A stretch of 32,868 bases of DNA, from assembly GCA_028692975.1 (NCBI GenBank), contig JAQUWF010000031.1, forward strand, positions 1-32,868. The letters are read 5' to 3'. Shown here one piece after another: positions 6,242 to 14,097 of this stretch. The notes under the pieces were generated by a model. That model did not search any database, had not been told where the DNA came from, and saw nothing but the letters and a program-made list of their open reading frames with translations. Origin of the DNA: Lachnospiraceae bacterium. Lineage in GTDB: Bacteria > Bacillota > Clostridia > Lachnospirales > Lachnospiraceae. The translations under genes were made by a program, and so were the position numbers. Each line of letters begins with the position of its first letter. Position 1 is the stretch's first letter.

Positions 6242-7984
6242 TTACTTGATTTCTTCTATTCCGCTGATATCCGGTTCTATAAGCAGAGAGTAGTTGGTGT
6301 AATAAATGACGAAGCCGGGTTTGGCACCGCTGGGTTTTTTGACATTTTTCTTTTGGGTATAGTCGATCTCAACTTTTGGCGCTTTTCGGCCTTTGGAGTA
6401 GTAGCCGGCCAATCGTCCTGCTTCCTCGAAGGTTCGGTCCGGCATCTCGCCGCCGTCTGGATTCTTCACGACCACATGTGATCCAGGCTGGCCTTTAGCA
6501 TGAAACCACCAGTCATTTCCTGTGGCAAATTTGAAGGTCAGATCCTCATTCTGGAAATTATTCTTTCCAACGTACATATGGTATCCATCGCTGGAAATAT
6601 AATGGAACGGCTTTGAGGTGATGCGGGCTTTCTTGCCCTGTGGCCCTTTGCGGCGGATGTAGCCGTATTCGATCAGTTCTTCCTTCACCTGCACCAGATC
6701 AGCCTCGTCCAGGGCAATATCAAGGGCAGTACTGATAGATTCAAGGTGATCGATATCATTTTTAGTTTCTTCCAGATAGGTTTCCAGAGCAGCAGCGGTA
6801 CGCTTTAATTTGTTGTATTTTTCGAAATAATGCTGCCCGTTTTCCTGGGGCGTCTTCATTGCATCCAGTGGAATAGTAATCGTCTCATTCGTATAGTAGT
6901 TCAGGGCTTCAAAAGATTTTGCACCTTCTGGGACTTCATATCCATAGGTGTTGATCAGTTCGCCATAAATGCGGTATTTGTCCTTCTTTTCTGTATCCTT
7001 CATCTGTTTTTGCTGCAGCATGTACTTCTTACGGTTGCGCTCCAGCGCGGTGTTAACTACCCGGCGCAGATCAGAAGACTTCTGCCGTATGCGGGTGATC
7101 TGATTTTTCACAGCATAATAGGTGCCCAGTACCTGGCTTATGGAATCAAACTCCTGCACCTCATACGTTTCATACTGAGTCAAAGGCACCGCAGCGAAAT
7201 CAACCGGTTCTCCATCGTGAAAAACAATATTCGGAGCAAAGTATCTTTCTTTTATATCTTCCATGAGACGTGAAAAAGTCCCAAACAAATGCAGCTGTTC
7301 CACATCTGACAAAGCATCCATAGATTGACCGCCATCGATAGAAGCGCGGTAGCAGATTTCTTCTGCCAGCAAGGGGCTGATACCGGTCAGTGTCATGTAG
7401 ATTGCTTTCGCCACAGGCAATGGCTTCTTGCAGACAAGTTCCAGAAATTCTCCCTCACGGATCGTCAGTGGATCATGTTTGTCCTGGGTCTCCGGGATAA
7501 AATAATCACGCCCTGGCAGCACTTCCCGCACGGAACTCATCTGGGCGGATACATGCTTGATGCTGTCGATGATCTTGTCATCCTCGGTACAGAAGATAAT
7601 GTTGCTGTGTTTTCCCATCACCTCAATGATCAGTTTCTTCCTGCAAAGGTCACCTAATTCATTTAAATGCTCCAGGTCGATCTGGATAATTCGTTCCAGG
7701 GACGGCTGTGTCACAGATAAAATCTTGCCGCTTCCAAGGTGTTTACGCAGCAGCATACAGAAATTCGGTGCAGTCAGGGGGCTCATCTTATTTGTGTCCG
7801 TCAGATACACCAATGGAAGAGAAGCACTGGCCGACAAAAAAAGCCGGTATTGTTGTTTGTTATTCTTGATCGTGATCAGCAGTTCGTCTACTTCCGGCTG
7901 CGCAATCTTATTTATTTTTCCGCCAACGATAGTCTGGTTCAATTCTGCCACCAGCCCGGCGATAGTAACTCCGTCAAAAGCCAT
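6242..7984 (-). CDS. rqcH: Rqc2/NEMF homolog RqcH (NFACT family)
   Basis: Ribosome quality-control factor that binds obstructed 50S subunits and recruits tRNA-Ala to add C-terminal alanine tails; older annotations call it fibronectin-binding protein A. The protein starts MAFDG and has the NFACT-N domain (about 1-200, including MLLRKHLGSGKI), a helical coiled-coil middle (about 280-430), and an NFACT-R domain near 445-560 with NDWWFHAKGQPGSHVVVK. The frame also has an ATG at 7990, but ATG 7984 has better spacing from AAGGAG. With this start the catalytically important Asp97-Arg98 pair of Bacillus RqcH falls at residues 97-98, where this protein has Glu-Arg. The gene is monocistronic on the minus strand, with hairpin arrays on both sides and an 11-bp hairpin just before its ribosome binding site. 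Confidence 0.93.
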   Translation of the reverse strand: MAFDGVTIAGLVAELNQTIVGGKINKIAQPEVDELLITIKNNKQQYRLFLSASASLPLVYLTDTNKMSPLTAPNFCMLLRKHLGSGKILSVTQPSLERIIQIDLEHLNELGDLCRKKLIIEVMGKHSNIIFCTEDDKIIDSIKHVSAQMSSVREVLPGRDYFIPETQDKHDPLTIREGEFLELVCKKPLPVAKAIYMTLTGISPLLAEEICYRASIDGGQSMDALSDVEQLHLFGTFSRLMEDIKERYFAPNIVFHDGEPVDFAAVPLTQYETYEVQEFDSISQVLGTYYAVKNQITRIRQKSSDLRRVVNTALERNRKKYMLQQKQMKDTEKKDKYRIYGELINTYGYEVPEGAKSFEALNYYTNETITIPLDAMKTPQENGQHYFEKYNKLKRTAAALETYLEETKNDIDHLESISTALDIALDEADLVQVKEELIEYGYIRRKGPQGKKARITSKPFHYISSDGYHMYVGKNNFQNEDLTFKFATGNDWWFHAKGQPGSHVVVKNPDGGEMPDRTFEEAGRLAGYYSKGRKAPKVEIDYTQKKNVKKPSGAKPGFVIYYTNYSLLIEPDISGIEEIK

Positions 7985-8004
7985 AATCATTTCTCCTTTT
8001 TATG

Positions 8005-8046
8005 TTTTGGGTAAGGAAGCAATTAAAAAATACATCTTACCCAAAA
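8005..8046 (-). promoter_or_regulatory. 11-bp hairpin next to the rqcH ribosome binding site
   Basis: TTTTGGGTAAG (8005-8015) is an exact inverted copy of CTTACCCAAAA (8036-8046), with a 20-base loop. On the rqcH (minus) strand the stem ends three bases before the A/G-rich Shine-Dalgarno (7994-8001). It uses the same arm sequence as the 83-bp repeats upstream, so it looks like a degenerate edge unit placed in the rqcH leader. Confidence 0.6.
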
Positions 8047-8117
8047 ACAAACTTATAAAATTGTATAATCTGATAATATCTGTATAAATGGGTAAGATAC
8101 TATTCTTGCCCACACAC

Positions 8118-8615
8118 CTTACCCAAAAGAAGGTAGATAAAACCACCCACACAGTAACTTGCTTAAGGTTTTGGGTAAGCCGATGAAATAACAGCGTTGT
8201 CTTACCCAAAAGCAAGTAGATAAAACCACCCACACAGTAACTTGCTTAATGTTTTGGGTAAGCCGATGAAATAACAGCGTTGTCTTACCCAAAAGCAAGT
8301 AGAAAAAACCGCCCACACAGTAACTTGCTTAAGGTTTTGGGTAAGCCGATGAAATAACGGTGGTGTGTTACCCAAAGGCAGGTAGAAAAATGCGCCCACG
8401 CAGTAACTTGCTTAATGTTTTGGGTAAGCCGATGAAATAACGGTGGTGTGTTACCCAAAGGCAGGTGAATATATCTGCCCACACAGTGACTTGCTTAAGA
8501 TTTTGGGTAAGCAGGTGCAATAATGGTGATGTCTTACCCAAAGGCAGGTGAATATATCCGCCCACACAGCAACTTGCGTTTATTATTGGGTAATCGGGTG
8601 CTTGAATTACTATAT
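8118..8615. repeat. tandem array, six units of 83 bp, each a long hairpin
   Basis: Units start with YTTACCC at 8118, 8201, 8284, 8367, 8450 and 8533, an exact 83-bp step. Each unit holds CTTACCCAAAAGCAAGT, a loop with CCCACACAGT, then ACTTGC and TTTTGGGTAAG, followed by a spacer of about 21 bases. Outer arms (11 bp) and inner arms (GCAAGT/ACTTGC) nest into one hairpin with a 6-base bulge. In units 4-6 the left arm changes A to G at positions that keep G-U pairing if the plus strand is transcribed. Degenerate half-units flank the array at 8005-8117 and 8616-8626. The stretch 7985-8692 between rqcH and the yicC promoter holds nothing else that I can see. Confidence 0.95.
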
Positions 8616-8692
8616 TTTACCCAAAACATATTTTCCTTGAAATTGCTTGTATTAGTATACATGATTTTCGGTGACTATGCAAATTTGTATGC

Positions 8693-8721
8693 TTGACGAT
8701 AATGGCGTATTAGAGTACAAT
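8693..8721 (+). promoter_or_regulatory. sigma-A promoter of the yicC operon
   Basis: TTGACG at 8693-8698, a 17-base spacer and TACAAT at 8716-8721. It is placed 30 bases before the yicC ATG and immediately after the 83-bp repeat region. Confidence 0.75.
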
Positions 8722-8751
8722 AAATCTGTATGTTTCACAAGGAGATAAGAC

Positions 8752-9630
8752 ATGATAAAAAGTATGACAGGATTTGGCCGTGGGGAGATTATGGACACGG
8801 ACATGAAATTTACCGTGGAGATCAAATCGGTAAATCACAGATATTTAGACTTTAACATACGGATGCCGAAGAAATTCAGTTTTTTCGAATCCTCTATTCG
8901 CAATACCTTGAAAGAATACATGCAGCGGGGGAAGGTAGATGTCTTCATTACTTATGAAGATTTTACCGAATCTAGAGTTGCACTGCATTACAACAAAGAA
9001 ATCGCATCCCAATATATGCAGTACCTGAATCAGATGAGCGAAGACTTTGGTATGGAAAATGACGTGCGCATCTCTGGCCTGTCCAGATATCCAGAAGTAT
9101 TGACCATGGAAGAACAGACTGCAGATGAGAAAGAAATCTGGAGCCAGTTGGAGAAAACAATCCGTCAGGCGGCTCAGCAGTTTTCCGAGTCACGCAATAC
9201 GGAAGGCGAGTCCCTGCGCAATGATCTGTTTGAAAAACTGGATGGCTTGAACAATCTGGTCACACAGGTGGAGACACGATCACCGGAGATCATGAATGAA
9301 TATCGTGAGAAGCTTGAGACGAAGATGCATGAACTTCTGGAAGATAATCAGATCGATGAGAATCGAATTGCCGCAGAGGTGGTTTTGTTCGCAGACAAGA
9401 TGTGTACCGATGAGGAAACCGTCCGCCTGCGCAGCCATATTGAGCATATGAAAGAAACGCTGAAGGAAGGTACAGGTATCGGCCGTAAGCTTGACTTTAT
9501 TGCCCAGGAGATGAACCGTGAGGCAAATACCATCACGTCTAAGGCGAATGATCTGAATACCACGAACATCGCCATCGAATTAAAAACGGAGATTGAAAAG
9601 ATCCGGGAACAGATTCAGAACATAGAATAG
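8752..9630 (+). CDS. yicC: YicC/YloC family endoribonuclease
   Basis: This 292-residue protein has the family start MIKSMTGFGRGE, the YicC-like N-terminal domain (about 1-155, including VEIKSVNHRYLDFNIRMP), and the C-terminal DUF1732 region (about 205-292), with GRKLDFIAQEMNREANTITSKA near the end. YicC-family proteins have been shown to be RNA endonucleases in E. coli and Bacillus. ATG 8752 follows AAGGAGAT. The gene is first in a run of closely spaced genes (gmk 10 bases downstream, then rpoZ, rimO, pgsA, cinA) under the promoter at 8693. The yicC-gmk-rpoZ order is widely conserved in Firmicutes. Confidence 0.95.
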   Translation: MIKSMTGFGRGEIMDTDMKFTVEIKSVNHRYLDFNIRMPKKFSFFESSIRNTLKEYMQRGKVDVFITYEDFTESRVALHYNKEIASQYMQYLNQMSEDFGMENDVRISGLSRYPEVLTMEEQTADEKEIWSQLEKTIRQAAQQFSESRNTEGESLRNDLFEKLDGLNNLVTQVETRSPEIMNEYREKLETKMHELLEDNQIDENRIAAEVVLFADKMCTDEETVRLRSHIEHMKETLKEGTGIGRKLDFIAQEMNREANTITSKANDLNTTNIAIELKTEIEKIREQIQNIE

Positions 9631-9640
9631 GGGCTTATCC

Positions 9641-10273
9641 ATGAATAAAAAAGGAATTTTAGTCGTTGTATCAGGCTTTTCCGGTGCCGGTAAGGGCACA
9701 CTTATGAAAAGACTGGTGGAAAAATACGACAAGTATGCGTTATCTATTTCCGCTACCACAAGGCAGCCCCGCACAGGGGAGGAACATGGCCGGGAATATT
9801 TCTTCATGAATACACAGGCATTTGAACAGTTGATCGATCAGGATGAATTGATTGAATATGCAAAATATGTAGACAATTATTACGGAACACCCAAGGCATA
9901 TGTAGAAGAACAGCTAAACGCCGGAAGAGATGTAATCCTTGAAATTGAAATACAGGGTGCGCTAAAGGTCAAGGCGAAACTGCCGGAGACGGTACTCTTA
10001 TTCATAACACCTCCATCGGCTGAGGAATTAGAAAAGAGACTGGTGGGCAGGGGAACCGAGACCATGGAAGTGATCAAATCAAGACTGCGCCGTGCCAATG
10101 AAGAAGCCGAAGGCATCACCGGTTACGATTACGTATTGATAAATGACGATTTGGAAGAGTGTGTCGATGAAATGCATGGAATTATCCAGGGCGAACATTG
10201 TGCCACAGTCCGAAATTCGGATTTTATAGAGAAAATCAGCAATGAATTAAAGGGAATCATGAAAGGAGAATAA
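9641..10273 (+). CDS. gmk: Guanylate kinase
   Basis: Phosphorylates GMP to GDP with ATP, an essential step in purine nucleotide supply. The 210-residue protein has the P-loop GFSGAGKGTLMKRL (about residues 12-25) and the GMP-binding region (STATTRQPRTGEEHGREYFF-like, here SISATTRQPRTGEEHGREYF, about 35-54). The lid and C-terminal segments carry LEIEIQGALKVK and SRLRRANEEAEGITGYDYV. Length and motifs are complete. ATG 9641 follows AGGGG at a 6-base distance. Being followed 5 bases later by rpoZ is typical of this operon. Confidence 0.97.
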   Translation: MNKKGILVVVSGFSGAGKGTLMKRLVEKYDKYALSISATTRQPRTGEEHGREYFFMNTQAFEQLIDQDELIEYAKYVDNYYGTPKAYVEEQLNAGRDVILEIEIQGALKVKAKLPETVLLFITPPSAEELEKRLVGRGTETMEVIKSRLRRANEEAEGITGYDYVLINDDLEECVDEMHGIIQGEHCATVRNSDFIEKISNELKGIMKGE

Positions 10274-10278
10274 TTATT

Positions 10279-10536
10279 ATGATACATCCATCTTATTCAG
10301 AAGTAATGGCAGTCGTAAACAGCGAGATCCAGGAGGATGAAGTACCGGTAGTAAGCAGCCGTTATTCTATCGTACTGGCTACCAGCAAGAGAGCTCGTCA
10401 GATTATTGATGGCAGCGAACCGCTTATTGATCATATTTATGGCAAGAAACCGTTGTCTATCGCAGTCGAAGAAGTATATGAGGGTAAAGTGAAAATCCTT
10501 CCGGAAGAAGCCGGAGAGGATGAGGCAGCTGAATAA
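10279..10536 (+). CDS. rpoZ: DNA-directed RNA polymerase omega subunit
   Basis: A small 85-residue protein that stabilises the beta' subunit of RNA polymerase. The family core is visible in SSRYSIVLATSKRARQIIDG (about residues 26-45), followed by KPLSIAVEEVYEGKVKI. The C-terminus is acidic, as is usual. It is preceded by AAAGGAGAA, 5 bases after the gmk stop, and lies in the classic gmk-rpoZ order. The downstream rimO frame is open from 10520, overlapping the rpoZ end, although the likely rimO start is later. Confidence 0.93.
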   Translation: MIHPSYSEVMAVVNSEIQEDEVPVVSSRYSIVLATSKRARQIIDGSEPLIDHIYGKKPLSIAVEEVYEGKVKILPEEAGEDEAAE

Positions 10537-10594
10537 TCATTTTCTGGGGACGAGCGGAGGCTTGTCCTCAACTACTATGGAGAAGCAGAATTAT

Positions 10595-11932
10595 ATGAAG
10601 ATTTTATTTATATCACTGGGATGCGACAAAAACCTTGTGGATTCGGAAGAGATGCTTGGTATGCTTACCAGCAGAGGTTACGAGATCACCGACGATGAAC
10701 AGGAAGCAGAAATCATTGTGGTAAACACATGCTGCTTTATCCATGATGCCAAAGAAGAGAGCATCCAGACGATTCTGGAGATGGCGCAGCAGAAGACAGA
10801 GGGGGTCTGTCGTGTGCTGCTTGTGTGCGGATGTCTTGCACAGCGCTACAAATCTGAGATCATTGATGAGATACCGGAAGTGGACGCAGTCCTTGGAACG
10901 ACCAGTTACGGGGATGTGGTCGAGGCTATCGAAGATGCGCTGGGCGGCAAAAAGGTTGAGGATTACCAGGACCTTATGTATCTGCCGGATCCAGAGAGCA
11001 ATCGCGTGATCACCACAGGCGGTCATTACGCTTATTTAAAGATCGCAGAAGGCTGCGACAAGCATTGTACTTACTGTATTATTCCAAAGATCCGCGGGAA
11101 TTTCCGCAGCGTACCTATGGAACGTCTGCTGAAACAGGCAAAATATCTGGTAGAGCAGGGCGTGAAGGAATTGATTCTGGTTGCCCAGGAAACCACTATT
11201 TATGGCACTGACCTGTATGGTGAAAAAACGCTGCACAAATTATTAAAAGAATTATGTCAGATCGATGGAATTCGATGGATACGTGTGCTTTACTGTTATC
11301 CAGAAGAAATCTATCCGGAACTGATCCAGACCATAAAGGAAGAAAAAAAGATCTGTCATTATCTGGATCTACCGATCCAGCATGCCAGCGACGACATCTT
11401 AAGACGCATGGGCAGACGGACGACACAACAGGAACTCATCCAGATCGTGACTACACTGCGCAAAGAGATCCCGGATATTGTGCTGCGCACCACCCTGATC
11501 ACCGGATTCCCGGGAGAGACGGAGGCACAGCATGAGGAACTCATGGACTTCGTGGATCAGATGGAATTCGACCGTTTGGGAGTCTTTACCTATTCGCCGG
11601 AGGAAGATACGCCGGCGGCCACTATGCCGGACCAGGTCGATGAATCTGTAAAGGAAGACCGCAGAGACGATATTATGGAACTGCAGCAGGATATCTCCAT
11701 GGCCAATGGCGACAGCCGTATGGGGCAGGTGCTGGAGGTCATGATAGAAGGAAAAGTGGCGGATGAAAATGCTTATATTGGCCGGACATATGGGGACGCG
11801 CCCAATGTGGACGGATATATTTTTATAAATACAGCCAGCGAACTGATGTCTGGTGATTTTGTACAGGCAAAAGTAACCGGCGCGCTGGAATACGATCTGA
11901 TAGGAGAACTAATCGATGAATACACCGAATAA
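10595..11932 (+). CDS. rimO: Ribosomal protein uS12 methylthiotransferase RimO
   Basis: Radical-SAM enzyme that adds a methylthio group to an aspartate of ribosomal protein S12. The N-terminal UPF0004 domain has the cluster cysteines in SLGCDKN (C10), VVNTCCF (near C46) and VCGCLAQRY. The radical-SAM CxxxCxxC motif is CDKHCTYC at residues 154-161. A C-terminal TRAM domain (about 375-445) is present. The family-typical start MKILFISLGCDKN is ATG 10595. In-frame ATGs also exist at 10520 (overlapping rpoZ) and 10577; none has an ideal Shine-Dalgarno, so up to 25 extra N-terminal residues are possible. The 445-residue length fits the family. The end overlaps pgsA by 17 bases, implying coupled translation. 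Confidence 0.95.
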   Translation: MKILFISLGCDKNLVDSEEMLGMLTSRGYEITDDEQEAEIIVVNTCCFIHDAKEESIQTILEMAQQKTEGVCRVLLVCGCLAQRYKSEIIDEIPEVDAVLGTTSYGDVVEAIEDALGGKKVEDYQDLMYLPDPESNRVITTGGHYAYLKIAEGCDKHCTYCIIPKIRGNFRSVPMERLLKQAKYLVEQGVKELILVAQETTIYGTDLYGEKTLHKLLKELCQIDGIRWIRVLYCYPEEIYPELIQTIKEEKKICHYLDLPIQHASDDILRRMGRRTTQQELIQIVTTLRKEIPDIVLRTTLITGFPGETEAQHEELMDFVDQMEFDRLGVFTYSPEEDTPAATMPDQVDESVKEDRRDDIMELQQDISMANGDSRMGQVLEVMIEGKVADENAYIGRTYGDAPNVDGYIFINTASELMSGDFVQAKVTGALEYDLIGELIDEYTE

Positions 11933-12464
11933 ACTGACTATTTTACGCATGATTATGATTATACCTTTTGTGATTTTAATGCTGCAGCCGGGGGAAAACC
12001 GTCTGGTAAGTTTTGCCGCACTTGCCATATTTATTATTGCAAGCCTTACAGATACCCTGGACGGCTATCTGGCAAGAAGAGATAATCTGGTGACAGATTT
12101 TGGCAAGTTCATGGATCCTTTAGCGGACAAACTTCTTGTCTGCGCAGCTATGGTATGTCTGGTGGACGTACATAGGCTGCCCACCTGGGTCTGCATCATC
12201 ATTATCAGCAGAGAATTTATTATCAGCGGTTTCCGCCTTGTGGCTTCCGATAACGGTATCGTCATCGCCGCCAGCTGGTGGGGCAAGATCAAGACCATTT
12301 CCCAGATGCTTATGATCATTCTGCTCATCGCAAATCTTGGAAATGTATCCAATGTATTTATTATTTTAGAACAGATATTGATTTATGTAAGTACTGCACT
12401 GACGATTATTTCCCTGTGCGACTACTTATGGAAAAACAGACAGGTAATCAGTATGCAGAAATAA
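11916..12464 (+). CDS. pgsA: CDP-diacylglycerol--glycerol-3-phosphate 3-phosphatidyltransferase
   Basis: Membrane enzyme making phosphatidylglycerol phosphate, the first committed step to phosphatidylglycerol and cardiolipin. The CDP-alcohol phosphotransferase signature DGxxARx8GxxxDxxxD is complete: D49-G50, A53-R54, G63, D67 and D71. Several membrane helices cover the rest of its 182 residues. ATG 11916 lies inside the 3' end of rimO and is preceded by AGGAGA. The start MNTPNKLTILRM is typical of PgsA. It is followed 22 bases later by cinA, the normal pgsA-cinA order of Firmicutes (often then recA, which is not here). Confidence 0.95.
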   Translation: MNTPNKLTILRMIMIIPFVILMLQPGENRLVSFAALAIFIIASLTDTLDGYLARRDNLVTDFGKFMDPLADKLLVCAAMVCLVDVHRLPTWVCIIIISREFIISGFRLVASDNGIVIAASWWGKIKTISQMLMIILLIANLGNVSNVFIILEQILIYVSTALTIISLCDYLWKNRQVISMQK

Positions 12465-12486
12465 CTGAAGAACAGGAGCAAAAGAA

Positions 12487-13755
12487 ATGATAGTTGAATT
12501 AGTATCGGTTGGAACGGAAATTCTTTTGGGAAATATTGTAAACACCAATGCGGCTTATTTATCCGAGCAATGTGCCAAGCTGGGGCTGTCCTGCTTTTAT
12601 CAGGACGTGGTGGGGGACAACCCGGACCGCATGAAGGATGTGATCGCCACAGCACTGAGCCGTTCGGATATGGTGATCCTTTCCGGTGGCCTTGGACCGA
12701 CGCAGGATGATATGACAAAAGAGATCACCGCTGAGGTAATGGGAAAAGAACTTGTGGAAGATACGCATTCCAAAGAACGGATTCAGGCTTTTATGGATGA
12801 TTATATAAAGACCAATCCGACTATGAAGATTACAAAAAACAACTGGAAGCAGGCCATGGTTCCAAAGGATGCCCTGGTTCTGGATAATGCAAACGGAACG
12901 GCTCCGGGGTTGATCATAGAGGAGAACGGCAAGATAGCGATTCTGCTGCCTGGTCCTCCAAATGAGATGATTCCCATGTTTGAGAATCAGGTTTACCCGT
13001 TTTTGCAGAAGCGTCAGCCGGAGATTATCTATTCCCAGATGGTAAAAATCTGCGGCGTCGGCGAGAGCATGGCAGAGACTGCGATCCTTGATCTTATCGA
13101 CAAACAGGATAATCCAACCATTGCGACCTATGCAAAAACAGGTGAAGTCCATATGCGCATCACGGCAAAGGCCAAAGATGAGGCTGCTGCCAAGAAACTC
13201 ATCAAGCCCATGGTCCGGGAATTAAAGGTACGGTTCGGCAAGAACATTTATACCACAGATGAAAACAAATCACTGGAAGAAGCGACGATTGAACTGCTTC
13301 ATGACCAGGGGCTGTCACTGTGTACAGCAGAATCCTGTACGGGCGGTATGTTGTCCGCACGGCTCGTGAATGTACCTGGTGCATCGGAGGTACTGAAAGT
13401 CGGACTGGTGACTTATTCTAACCGTGCAAAACGTAAATTCCTTATGGTAAAGAAAAGTACCTTAAAGACCTGCGGTGCAGTCAGTGAAAAGACCGCAAAA
13501 GAGATGGCAAAGGGCGGTAATTTTGTCAACGGTACGGATGTATGTGTCTCCATCACCGGTGTGGCAGGACCAGACGGTGGAACAAAAGAAAAACCAGTGG
13601 GTCTTGTTTACATTGCCTGCTGCTACAAAAACGAAATCATGGTGCAGGAGCTGCACTTAAACGGCAATCGTGCCAAGATCAGAGAACAGGCTACGGTAAA
13701 GGCACTGACGCTTTTACGGGAATGTGTTCTGGAGCATTACAAAACAAAAAAATAG
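12487..13755 (+). CDS. cinA: CinA family protein, MoaB-like plus PncC nicotinamide-nucleotide amidase
   Basis: Two-domain protein of 422 residues. The N-terminal molybdopterin-binding-like (MoCF/COG1058) domain (about 1-170) shows VSVGTEILLGNIVNTN, SGGLGPTQDDMTKE and LLPGPPNEMIPMF. The C-terminal PncC domain (about 262-420) shows LCTAESCTGGMLSARLVNVPGASEV and SITGVAGPDGGTKEKPVGLV. The family is linked to pyridine-nucleotide salvage (NMN deamidation, ADP-ribose pyrophosphatase) and historically to competence. It is the last gene of the yicC operon; ATG 12487 follows CAGGAG. It converges on a minus-strand gene with a single base between the two stops and no obvious terminator. Confidence 0.95.
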   Translation: MIVELVSVGTEILLGNIVNTNAAYLSEQCAKLGLSCFYQDVVGDNPDRMKDVIATALSRSDMVILSGGLGPTQDDMTKEITAEVMGKELVEDTHSKERIQAFMDDYIKTNPTMKITKNNWKQAMVPKDALVLDNANGTAPGLIIEENGKIAILLPGPPNEMIPMFENQVYPFLQKRQPEIIYSQMVKICGVGESMAETAILDLIDKQDNPTIATYAKTGEVHMRITAKAKDEAAAKKLIKPMVRELKVRFGKNIYTTDENKSLEEATIELLHDQGLSLCTAESCTGGMLSARLVNVPGASEVLKVGLVTYSNRAKRKFLMVKKSTLKTCGAVSEKTAKEMAKGGNFVNGTDVCVSITGVAGPDGGTKEKPVGLVYIACCYKNEIMVQELHLNGNRAKIREQATVKALTLLRECVLEHYKTKK

Positions 13756-13756
13756 A

Positions 13757-14032
13757 TCAAAAGTGCATCATCTGCATGATGCCGATGAGTTTGTTTATCT
13801 GGGCGAGTTCCTCTGGGGACTTGCCCATTTTCATGACTTCCAGGACCATCTCCATCTCTTTCCCGCTGAACTGCATGCCACTTTCTTTGGAACGGTTGGC
13901 CGCCATAAGCAAAAACGGCATCAAATCATTTTGTCCCTTTGACTGTCCCTGGGAAGCCAGGCCGGAGAGCATCTCCAGTTTTGACTTGTCAATACCCTTC
14001 AGATTTGGATTGTTCATCCAGTTGTCATCCAT
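13757..14032 (-). CDS. conserved-looking small protein of unknown function, Met/Lys-rich
   Basis: The 91-residue protein starts MDDNWMNNPNLKGIDKSKLE and ends KLIGIMQMMHF. It is helical, Met-rich (over a tenth of residues) and soluble, without a membrane segment or recognised domain. A near-perfect ribosome binding site (AAGGAGG, 8 bases before the ATG) strongly supports it as real. It is downstream of the Cys/Gly-rich gene on the same strand, separated by a GC-rich 10-bp hairpin, so the two may share a transcript. I do not recognise the family; the neighbourhood hints at a spore-related role, but nothing in the protein proves it. Confidence 0.75.
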   Translation of the reverse strand: MDDNWMNNPNLKGIDKSKLEMLSGLASQGQSKGQNDLMPFLLMAANRSKESGMQFSGKEMEMVLEVMKMGKSPEELAQINKLIGIMQMMHF

Positions 14033-14054
14033 ATGATATACCTCCTTGTTTGAA

Positions 14055-14077
14055 GGGCCGGAAGAAACTTCCGGCCC
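14055..14077 (-). other. GC-rich perfect hairpin between two minus-strand genes
   Basis: GGGCCGGAAG (14055-14064) pairs perfectly with CTTCCGGCCC (14068-14077) around a 3-base loop. No T-run follows on the minus strand, and the stem ends a few bases before the Shine-Dalgarno of the 91-residue gene. It is better read as an mRNA-processing or translation-modulating hairpin, or a leaky terminator, than as a full terminator. Confidence 0.6.
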
Positions 14078-14097
14078 GGTTATGATTTACTTTTGTT

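Noticed and set aside
7990-8117. Clear rqcH promoter on the minus strand
   Set aside because: Several AT-rich TATA-like boxes exist but none has a convincing -35 at the right distance.
8119-8565. Series of 65-residue minus-strand ORFs in the 83-bp array
   Set aside because: They start at the same point of each repeat and overlap one another in staggered frames with no ribosome binding site; they are by-products of the repeats.
8118-8615. CRISPR array
   Set aside because: The whole 83-bp unit repeats, including the inter-hairpin segment, so there are no unique spacers; no cas genes are present.
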